Below, one piece after another: positions 1 to 4,553 of a stretch of DNA of 10,833 bases. The stretch's first letter is position 1. Each line of letters starts with the position of its first letter. The DNA is from Gammaproteobacteria bacterium. GTDB taxonomy: Bacteria > Pseudomonadota > Gammaproteobacteria > SZUA-152. The stretch is from positions 1-10,833 of the forward strand of contig JAUWVK010000049.1 of the NCBI GenBank assembly GCA_030617485.1. Reading direction: 5' to 3'. Both the position numbers and the translations under genes were made by a program. The notes under the pieces were generated by a model. The model was not told the origin of the DNA and did not search any database. It was given only the letters and a program-made list of their open reading frames with translations.

Positions 1-98
1 CGCAACAGAAAACCTGTTAACTTTGTGTCACGAATATCGTAAGGTTTATCTTTGGGTTTCGCAGAATTGACTGTGATCTGAGTTATAAGCTCTGGCAT
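1..98 (-). CDS. Tyrosine recombinase (phage/island integrase), 5' end only
   Basis: The reverse strand from 98 encodes MPELITQITVNSAKPKDKPY followed by DIRDTKLTGFLL and then leaves the window. This matches the N-terminal arm-DNA-binding domain (DUF4102 type) of P4/CP4-like integrases, where an 'AKPKDKPY..RD..L.GFLLR' pattern is typical. The catalytic domain lies outside the window, so the R..HxxR..Y residues cannot be checked. The start at 98 fits the family best. An in-frame ATG at 134, preceded by a GGGGTAGG stretch, would add 12 residues, and the frame stays open a little further upstream. The gene begins about 130 bp from a tRNA-Val 3' fragment and reads away from it, as expected for an integrase inside an element that ends at that fragment. 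Confidence 0.82.
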   Translation of the reverse strand, partial: MPELITQITVNSAKPKDKPYDIRDTKLTGFLL

Positions 99-109
99 GG
101 GTAGTCCCG

Positions 110-176
110 AAGTGCAAATAAAGTGCACAAACATCCTACCCCAGCAGATTGTAATAGGCAATAACAGGCAATAACA
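110..176. repeat. Short direct repeats upstream of the integrase
   Basis: AAGTGCA occurs at 110-116 and 121-127, 11 bp apart, about one helical turn. GGCAATAACA occurs as two adjacent copies at 157-166 and 167-176. They lie between the integrase start and the tRNA fragment, where arm-type integrase or excisionase sites are often found. That function is inference; the repeats themselves are plainly visible. Confidence 0.45.
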
Positions 177-231
177 GACATATTATCAATAACTTATCGT
201 GTAAGCTGTTGATCCAAAAAGGGTCATTTTA

Positions 232-279
232 GCCTTCACACGGCAGGGGTCACTGGTTCGATCCCAGTATCGCCCACCA
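232..279 (+). other. tRNA-Val(CAC) 3' fragment, probable att site of the integrated element
   Basis: This stretch reads as the 3' half of a tRNA. It has an anticodon arm remnant (GCC, loop TTCACAC, GGC; anticodon CAC), a five-base variable region, a perfect T arm (ACTGG, loop TTCGATC, CCAGT), the acceptor 3' strand ATCGCCC, a discriminator A and an encoded CCA. The acceptor strand, T arm and anticodon fit tRNA-Val. The sequence before it has no D arm and no matching 5' acceptor strand (GGGCGAT), so this is not a complete gene. A 3' tRNA duplicate beside an integrase is the usual product of site-specific integration into a tRNA gene. From its orientation, the element should extend left and the intact tRNA-Val should sit at its far left end. 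Confidence 0.8.
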
Positions 280-321
280 TATTCAATAACTTACAGAGCA
301 TCACTTTCCTCAATTAACACA

Positions 322-341
322 GTAAGTGAACTGTAAGTGAA
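322..341 (+). repeat. Two GTAAGTGAA direct repeats
   Basis: GTAAGTGAA occurs at 322-330 and 333-341 with an 11-bp period, 43 bp to the right of the tRNA fragment. Related CTTAC/GTAAG words occur nearby. They could be integrase or host-factor sites on the flank, or chance. No other feature explains them. Confidence 0.3.
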
Positions 342-384
342 ATTTCCACCTTACAACTCTACCCCGCTACTTTTCACCAAGGCA

Positions 385-410
385 CAAAAAACCCCGCATA
401 GGGACGGGGT
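385..410 (-). terminator. Rho-independent terminator, leftward
   Basis: ACCCCG (391-396) pairs with CGGGGT (405-410) around an eight-base loop. Read on the minus strand, the hairpin is followed by a run of T (385-391 are A on the plus strand). It would stop leftward transcription coming past the tRNA-like gene, before the integrated-element junction. Confidence 0.7.
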
Positions 411-526
411 CTATTGTTACAGCAAAAAATTGTTAGTGGAGTGAAGTTGAATTGATAATGCGCTGCTAAACCTGAATGGTTCCTGAATAAATAAAAAGCT
501 ATCTGCTGTCCTGATATGCCACCCAC
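411..526. other. Intergenic stretch between two leftward terminators
   Basis: About 115 bp separate the two leftward terminators. The open frames here overlap both hairpins and the tRNA-like gene and resemble no known protein. A short minus-strand RNA ending at the 385-410 terminator is possible, but I see no clear promoter for it. Confidence 0.3.
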
Positions 527-556
527 AAAAAAGCCCCACCGAGGTGGGGCTTTTGG
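527..556 (-). terminator. Terminator behind the tRNA-like gene (bidirectional)
   Basis: GCCCCAC pairs with GTGGGGC around CGAG within 533-550, extended by A and T runs on both sides. It lies 7 bp beyond the 3' end of the minus-strand tRNA-like gene, so it most likely ends that transcript. The flanking A and T tracts would let it work in both directions. Confidence 0.8.
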
Positions 557-562
557 GTTTAT

Positions 563-637
563 TGGTAGGCGGGGGGGGAATTGAACCACCGACCATCGCC
601 AAGTAATAGCAATGCTCTACCACTGAGCTACCCGCCT
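563..637 (-). tRNA. tRNA-like gene, anticodon reads TAC (Val) by position; aberrant
   Basis: A 75-nt cloverleaf can be drawn on the minus strand. The acceptor AGGCGGG pairs with CCCGCCT, followed by discriminator A and encoded CCA. The D arm is GCTC, loop AGTGGTA, GAGC. The anticodon arm is TTGCT, loop ATTACTT, GGCGA. The variable loop is TGGTC, and the T arm is GGTGG, loop TTCAATT, CCCCC. By position the anticodon is TAC (Val). Several points are unusual: a pyrimidine at position 37, two G-U pairs in the anticodon stem, and a U-C mismatch in the T stem that falls in an eight-C run (eight G at 571-578 on the plus strand). A terminator follows directly. It may be a diverged functional tRNA, a decaying copy, or carry a sequencing error in the homopolymer. 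Confidence 0.6.
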
Positions 638-698
638 ATAATTCTAGTACTTCAAGCAAATCAACAACACAGCGCTCAATATATCATTTTTGAACTAT

Positions 699-1148
699 TT
701 AGTTAACAAAAGCCTCAAGCTGTGCCACACAGCCCGTCCAGCCTTCTGTATGCAAATCAACGGACTCCTGAGATGCCAGCTTTTCATGCAGCAACATCAT
801 GTTGGTAGTGCCATTATTTTCGCTTAAATCAATCGTAACCAGTGAATTAACCTGCTCTTCGTCACTTTCCCATTCCCAGGTGAAAACTATCTGGTCATAC
901 GGATTTAATGCAACGTATTCCCCGTGAATAACATGAGTTGTCCCACCAGGCTCAATCATAGAAATTCGATATTTCCCACCAATTTTAAGTTCCATTTCAT
1001 GTACTACGGTGCTCATTTCACTAGTAGGCGCAAACCAGGATGTTAATGCTTCCTCTTTCGTCCAGGCGTCATAAACCGCTTGCTTCGGTGCTTTAAAATT
1101 ACGGCTCATGGTTAATGAAAAATTTTGTACGGCTGTTGCTGCATCCAT
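699..1148 (-). CDS. AHSA1/SRPBCC-family protein
   Basis: The 149-residue product has the START-like fold signature of the AHSA1 (activator of Hsp90 ATPase homologue) branch of SRPBCC. Near the N-terminus is a 'R.F.AP...VYDAWT..E.L..WFAP' segment, in the middle 'GG.YR..M..P.G.....GEY', then 'F.W', and at the end 'GW..C..QLE.F', all characteristic. Such proteins form a hydrophobic cavity and are usually cytoplasmic. The ligand cannot be told from sequence. Its ATG lies one base past the stop of the arsR-family gene, with a strong AAGGAG at 1156-1161 seven bases upstream and inside the end of that gene, so the two are co-transcribed. ArsR plus AHSA1 is a recurrent two-gene module in bacteria, and the upstream regulator probably controls this gene. 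The length is normal for the family. Confidence 0.88.
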   Translation of the reverse strand: MDAATAVQNFSLTMSRNFKAPKQAVYDAWTKEEALTSWFAPTSEMSTVVHEMELKIGGKYRISMIEPGGTTHVIHGEYVALNPYDQIVFTWEWESDEEQVNSLVTIDLSENNGTTNMMLLHEKLASQESVDLHTEGWTGCVAQLEAFVN

Positions 1149-1149
1149 A

Positions 1150-1548
1150 TTATTTCTCCTTATGATGGTGAGTATCCTGTTTTTTTAACTCAGATTTAAC
1201 CTCGGATTCAGGCTTCTTGTTGTCACCCTTTTCCAGATATCTTGCTAATGAATCCAGTCGTATTTCCCAAAACTGACGGTAAAAGTTGACCCAATCGGCT
1301 GCATTTTCTAATGGCCCTGCTGTTAGCTGGCAGCGTCGTATGCGGCCATCTTTATGTCGATGTAATAAACCGGCTTTTTCTAACACGCCTAAATGCTTTG
1401 ATATTGCAGGTAACGACATCTCAAAAGGCTCGGCCAGCTCGGTCACCAATGCTTCACCACTTGCTAATCGAGCCAATATCGCCCGTCGCGTAGAATCTGA
1501 AAGCGCGTGAAAAACACTGTTTAGCTGGGTATCACTATATTTAACCAT
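1150..1548 (-). CDS. ArsR-family winged-helix repressor
   Basis: I start this gene at the ATG at 1548 (132 residues, MVKYSDTQLNSVFHALSDST...). The longer frame would begin with TTG at 1584, which falls on the promoter -35 box. Residues about 8-80 form an ArsR winged helix: 'VFHALSDSTRRAILARL' (helix 1-2), 'V.ELAEPFEMSLPAISKHLGVLEKAGLL' (recognition helix) and 'GR.RRC.L' (wing). No metal-binding CxC or His cluster is visible in the usual alpha3 site. It therefore resembles the SdpR-like, non-metal ArsR members that pair with AHSA1 proteins. The tail is charged and ends in a His-rich stretch (DTHHHKEK). The gene lies over a long palindrome that probably makes it autoregulated, and its start lacks a Shine-Dalgarno sequence. 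Confidence 0.88.
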   Translation of the reverse strand: MVKYSDTQLNSVFHALSDSTRRAILARLASGEALVTELAEPFEMSLPAISKHLGVLEKAGLLHRHKDGRIRRCQLTAGPLENAADWVNFYRQFWEIRLDSLARYLEKGDNKKPESEVKSELKKQDTHHHKEK

Positions 1549-1565
1549 ATGGTTAAATATAGTGA
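1532..1565. promoter_or_regulatory. 34-bp perfect palindrome, probable ArsR operator
   Basis: The half-site TCACTATATTTAACCAT is followed immediately by its exact reverse complement, giving 34 bp of unbroken dyad symmetry centred between 1548 and 1549. It covers the -10 box and the first codons (MVKYS) of the ArsR gene. ArsR dimers bind such dyads, so this is the likely autorepression site. Half of the operator is also coding sequence. Confidence 0.85.
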
Positions 1566-1584
1566 GTTGAGACAACCCTGTCAA
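1556..1584 (-). promoter_or_regulatory. Promoter of the arsR-AHSA1 operon
   Basis: On the minus strand, TTGACA (1579-1584) and TATATT (1556-1561) are separated by exactly 17 bp, close to the sigma70 consensus. Only seven bases separate the -10 box from the ATG at 1548. Transcription should therefore begin at or next to the start codon and yield a leaderless message. Confidence 0.75.
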
Positions 1585-1621
1585 ATATCGCTAAAAATAT
1601 CAGCTTCTACCGTATCTGGGC

Positions 1622-1650
1622 TTGAATGTTCTCCCAATGTTCTCTATTCT
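1622..1650 (+). promoter_or_regulatory. Predicted lexA promoter
   Basis: TTGAAT (1622-1627) and TATTCT (1645-1650) are 17 bp apart, placing transcription start near 1657. The half-sites of the predicted LexA operator fall inside the spacer and just downstream, an arrangement suited to repression. The boxes are only moderately close to consensus. Confidence 0.55.
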
Positions 1651-1671
1651 CAGAGAGAACATTTAGAGAAC
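1628..1671. promoter_or_regulatory. Predicted LexA operator: two head-to-head GTTC-N7-GTTC elements
   Basis: GTTC occurs at 1628-1631 and 1639-1642, and GAAC at 1657-1660 and 1668-1671. The array is exactly symmetric about 1649.5. Each side is a GTTC-N7-GTTC direct repeat, the form known for alphaproteobacterial LexA, and the inner pair sits in a 10-bp inverted repeat (AATGTTCTCT / AGAGAACATT, 8-bp spacer). No CTG-N10-CAG box is seen here. It overlaps the predicted promoter 33 bp before the lexA start. Assignment to this LexA is inference. Confidence 0.7.
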
Positions 1672-1703
1672 TTATTGAAAGCCGATAGCCAACTGGAGCC
1701 AAT

Positions 1704-2300
1704 ATGCTTACTCCCACCCAGCAAAGAACCCTCGATTTCATTCGCCAATACTATGCCCGCGAAGGCTTTGCGCCGACTCTGGCAGAAATTACCCTGGGAT
1801 TAGGCGTCAGCTCTAAAGGCTCGATGCATAAACAGGTACAGGCGTTAGCCGAGGCTGGCGCGATCCATCTAACCCCCGGCCGTAAACGGGGGATCGAGCT
1901 TATTGATGAGGTCGAAAATCAGGCATTCACGATCCCGTTACTGGGGCGCATTGCAGCAGGCCACCCCATTGAAGCCATCCCAGATCAGGAAAGCCTGAAT
2001 ATTGCAGAGTTTTTACTCGGCCCCGGACGCTTTGCCCTGCTCGTTCAGGGAGATTCCATGATTGATGCCGGTATTCTCGATGGTGATACGGTCATTATTC
2101 AACGCCAGGATACGGCTAACGATGGCGATATTGTGGTGGCGTTAATCGACAATGAAGGTGCCACTTTGAAACGGTTTCATCGTCGTATCGGCAACAAGCT
2201 GGAACTCGCGCCCGAAAACAAAACCCTGCGTCCCATGGTGTTTGAAGCCCACCAGGTACGTATCCAGGGGGTGCTGGTGGGACAGCTACGAACCTATTAA
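1704..2300 (+). CDS. lexA: LexA-type SOS repressor with self-cleavage site
   Basis: The 198-residue product has full LexA architecture. Residues 1-65 form the winged helix (LTPTQQRTLDFIR, APTLAEI), where the recognition region VSSKGSMHKQVQALAEAG differs from the E. coli type. The Ala85-Gly86 cleavage bond lies in 'GRIAAGHPIE', the catalytic Ser118 in 'GDSM' and Lys156 in 'ATLKRF'. On RecA activation such proteins cut themselves and release their targets. The ATG has a GGAG at 1695-1698, five bases upstream. The diverged recognition helix agrees with an operator unlike CTG-N10-CAG. Being first in a cassette with a Y-family polymerase and a SRAP-like gene, it may be a second, dedicated LexA rather than the genome's main one, which this window cannot show. 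Confidence 0.9.
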   Translation: MLTPTQQRTLDFIRQYYAREGFAPTLAEITLGLGVSSKGSMHKQVQALAEAGAIHLTPGRKRGIELIDEVENQAFTIPLLGRIAAGHPIEAIPDQESLNIAEFLLGPGRFALLVQGDSMIDAGILDGDTVIIQRQDTANDGDIVVALIDNEGATLKRFHRRIGNKLELAPENKTLRPMVFEAHQVRIQGVLVGQLRTY

Positions 2301-2305
2301 CTGGT

Positions 2306-2329
2306 GTTTTAACCCGCGTTTTAACTCGC
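2306..2329 (+). repeat. Tandem 12-bp imperfect repeat after lexA
   Basis: GTTTTAACCCGC is followed directly by GTTTTAACTCGC, six bases after the lexA stop. The rest of the 103-bp gap to the polymerase gene is AT-rich, with no convincing terminator or promoter, so read-through from lexA is likely. Confidence 0.5.
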
Positions 2330-2403
2330 GTTAGCCAAATAATAATTATCAATAGATAACATTAAATAACTCTCATAACTTATTGTTTTAAAGATAAAAT
2401 ATA

Positions 2404-3780
2404 ATGGAGAATACGGCCTTCACCCCGTGGGCACGCGCCATCATCCTGGTGGATATGAATGCCTTTTTCGCCTCTATTGAACAAATGGATCGGCCGGAAT
2501 GGCGTGGTCGCCCGGTCGCCATTACCAATGGATTGACGGGTACCTGCATTATTACCTGCTCCTATGAAGCCCGTGCTTACGGCATCAAAACCGGAATGCG
2601 CCTGAAAGAAGCTCGCAAGCTCTGTCCAGACCTAATTCAATCTCCTGCTCGTCCTCAGCGTTATGCCAGGGTCTCCACCAAAATTATGTCATCACTGGAA
2701 AGCATTACACCCGACATTGAAGTATTTTCAGTAGACGAAGCCTTTCTGGATGTCACCCGCTGTCAAAATTTATTGGGCTCCCCCGCGCAGATTGCACAAC
2801 TCACCAAAGACATCGTCTTCAAAGCTTCCGGCGTATTGTGTTCGGTCGGTGTGAGCGGCGATAAAACCACGGCCAAGTATGCTGCCAAGCTGAACAAACC
2901 TGATGGCCTGACGATTATCCCCCCGTGGGAAGCCAAAGCACGCTTGCACGATGTGCCCATGACTGAGCTGTGCGGCATCAATAAAGGCATTGGTGGTTTT
3001 CTGGCAGCAAGAGGTGTAATTACCTGTGGCGATATGGCGCGCTTACCGATAGGTGTTATCGCGCAACGTTTTGGTAACCCAGGGAGGCGTATCTGGTACA
3101 TGGCACAGGGCGCGGACCCTGCGCCGTTGCAGCTCACCACACCTCCTCCCAAAACCATTGGCCATGGCAAGGTGATGCCGCCCAATACACGGGACATCGA
3201 AATCATTCGTACGTATTTATTGCACATGGCAGAAAAAGTTGCCGCACGCTTGCGGCGCCATGCTTTGGCAGCACAGGTATTTTCCATTGGTTTACGCGTA
3301 AAAACGGGCTGGATTGGCGAAAAAATGCGGGGCATGCTTCCCACTAATGATGGCCGCATTATCGGTTCATTATGCCAAAAAGTATTAACACAACACTGGC
3401 ATGGCCAGGGAGTTCATCAGGTTCAAATCACTGCACTGGATCCCAGGCCCGCCAACGCCCAACTGGAACTGTTTGAAAATAATGTGTTTGTGGACAGCTT
3501 ACCTATAGATAACTTACCTATGGGCAACTTATCTATGGAGAATACGGAAAAACGAGACGACACCAATGCAGTAACGGATGCGATCAATAATCGCTATGGT
3601 GAATTCACGTTAGCGCCAGCTCGCTTGTTAAATCGTTCTAACATGCCAAACGTTATCGCCCCTGCCTGGAAACCTTTTGGGCATCGCCAAACTATTCAGG
3701 ACACCGCGGCTGACGATCGACACTCTCAGCAACACTTTCATCAACAATCGCAGCAACGCACACAACACGATAACAACTGA
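2404..3780 (+). CDS. DinB-like Y-family translesion DNA polymerase
   Basis: The 458-residue product is a Y-family polymerase. The palm holds Asp17 in 'LVDMNAFFASIEQ' and Asp111-Glu112 in 'FSVDEAFLDVT', the three metal-binding carboxylates. Phe22 occupies the steric-gate position and 'SYEARAYGIKTGM' (53-65) belongs to the fingers. A helix-hairpin-helix thumb (about 185-235) and a little finger (about 250-350) follow. QLELF at 353-357 is a good beta-clamp-binding motif. Unlike E. coli Pol IV (351 residues), there is a tail of about 100 residues with a threefold LPxxN-like repeat, a conserved-looking 'NNRYGEFTLAPARLL...APAWKPFG' piece and a Gln/His-rich end. The protein should copy past damaged bases when induced. 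The ATG lacks a clear Shine-Dalgarno, and the gene overlaps the next one by one base. It is closer to DinB than to UmuC. Confidence 0.9.
   Translation: MENTAFTPWARAIILVDMNAFFASIEQMDRPEWRGRPVAITNGLTGTCIITCSYEARAYGIKTGMRLKEARKLCPDLIQSPARPQRYARVSTKIMSSLESITPDIEVFSVDEAFLDVTRCQNLLGSPAQIAQLTKDIVFKASGVLCSVGVSGDKTTAKYAAKLNKPDGLTIIPPWEAKARLHDVPMTELCGINKGIGGFLAARGVITCGDMARLPIGVIAQRFGNPGRRIWYMAQGADPAPLQLTTPPPKTIGHGKVMPPNTRDIEIIRTYLLHMAEKVAARLRRHALAAQVFSIGLRVKTGWIGEKMRGMLPTNDGRIIGSLCQKVLTQHWHGQGVHQVQITALDPRPANAQLELFENNVFVDSLPIDNLPMGNLSMENTEKRDDTNAVTDAINNRYGEFTLAPARLLNRSNMPNVIAPAWKPFGHRQTIQDTAADDRHSQQHFHQQSQQRTQHDNN
3499..3543 (+). repeat. Three 15-bp in-frame repeats in the polymerase tail
   Basis: TTACCTATAGATAAC, TTACCTATGGGCAAC and TTATCTATGGAGAAT run head to tail and encode LPIDN, LPMGN and LSMEN (residues 366-380). 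They lie just after the clamp motif and look like a recent in-frame expansion in a linker. Confidence 0.75.
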
Positions 3781-4190
3781 TGTGTGGCGGTGTTCTTTAT
3801 AGTCATAAGAGACAGGAAGTACGCGTTTTCTTCCCTAACCCCAGCGCCACGTTGCCCGTCAAAACACGCGAAGGAGATATTCAATTACTGCCCTGGGGGC
3901 GTCGCCAGCATCAGTTAGGAAAATTGCCTTTAGGCGGCTGGGCACGCCTGGAGTCTGTTTATGCTGGCCGCTGGGATCGCTGGTTTCCTAAACCAGTGAA
4001 GCTCCAGGTACACAGTTTTATGGAAAAAGACATTGAGGGGCGCAGTCATTGGTACGAAATGACCAAAGGGCAATGGATACAGGGCTTAATCGCACGCATT
4101 CACCATGAGCAGCGCATTTATGTGGTGACAATCGAACCTGAAATGGAAGATGCGGTACATGATCGCTGGCCAAGAATATTAAGCGGATAG
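3780..4190 (+). CDS. Minimal SRAP/YedK-like (HMCES family) protein
   Basis: The 136-residue product starts MCGG, placing Cys2 where SRAP proteins have their catalytic cysteine after Met removal. Further weak matches follow in the right order: 'LLPWGRR' (37-42, as in 'RWGL.P'), 'WARLESV' (54-60, where the family has NARAET), 'WYEM' with Glu93 (family FYEW) and 'AVHDRWPRIL' with His127 (family H.RMP..L). SRAP proteins crosslink through Cys2 to abasic sites in single-stranded DNA and protect them. This one is much shorter than YedK (about 220 residues), and the active-site Asn position holds Trp54. The ATG overlaps the polymerase TGA by one base with no Shine-Dalgarno, implying translational coupling. 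SOS co-regulation with lexA and the polymerase supports the assignment, but homology is by motif only. Confidence 0.65.
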   Translation: MCGGVLYSHKRQEVRVFFPNPSATLPVKTREGDIQLLPWGRRQHQLGKLPLGGWARLESVYAGRWDRWFPKPVKLQVHSFMEKDIEGRSHWYEMTKGQWIQGLIARIHHEQRIYVVTIEPEMEDAVHDRWPRILSG

Positions 4191-4553
4191 TCTCCCCCAA
4201 AGTCACAAATACACTTTTCCAGGAAATTACCAGAAATAACGTTAAAAACCACCGCCACAACTACCAGAATAAAAACCTAATAAATTATTTACAAATAACC
4301 TTCATTTTATTGTTTTTTATCATCTTTTTAACAGCATTCGTACGAAATTCAGTGTGCCATCACACGATGACACCCAGCACTTACAAATTAAGCCGAGTTT
4401 ACGCTCAGGATCCCCATTTTTTGTCCGATTAATAAGGAGTTAGCAGGATTTGATCTGAAATCAGATGCGCTTTTGCATGCGCGTCAAATAAGTTGCTGAA
4501 CAGCACAGATTTAAGAACAGTGTCGCCAGGAAATTTCAACGCCGAACGTTTTT
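4191..4553 (+). promoter_or_regulatory. 363-bp intergenic region before the export operon
   Basis: No convincing gene is present. Three dyads are visible. TTCGTACGAA (4337-4346) is a perfect palindrome. GTGTG-CCAT-CACAC (4352-4365) is a short hairpin. ATCTGA-AA-TCAGAT (4453-4466) is a 14-bp operator-like dyad. An AAGGAG near 4435 is not followed by a usable start codon. The region around 4260-4330 is very AT-rich. It probably carries the export operon's promoter and a regulator site, but I cannot assign -35 and -10 boxes with confidence. No clear terminator for the SRAP-like gene is seen. Confidence 0.4.

Noticed and set aside
374..623. Two minus-strand open frames of about 70 codons
   Set aside because: They run through two terminator hairpins and the tRNA-like gene, have low-complexity proline-rich products and no recognisable domain.
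1549..1584. Upstream TTG start for the ArsR gene
   Set aside because: The TTG coincides with the -35 box and the extra residues are not family-like. The ATG at 1548 begins the usual MVKYS-type N-terminus.
2395..2405. TATAAT before the polymerase gene as its own -10 box
   Set aside because: It overlaps the ATG itself and has no -35 partner at normal spacing.
2763..3359. 198-codon open frame antisense to the polymerase gene
   Set aside because: It lies wholly within a clearly conserved coding region, and its product resembles no known family.
4434..4460. AAGGAG as a Shine-Dalgarno for a small gene
   Set aside because: No ATG or GTG follows at a suitable distance, and the nearest TTG reaches a stop after two codons.
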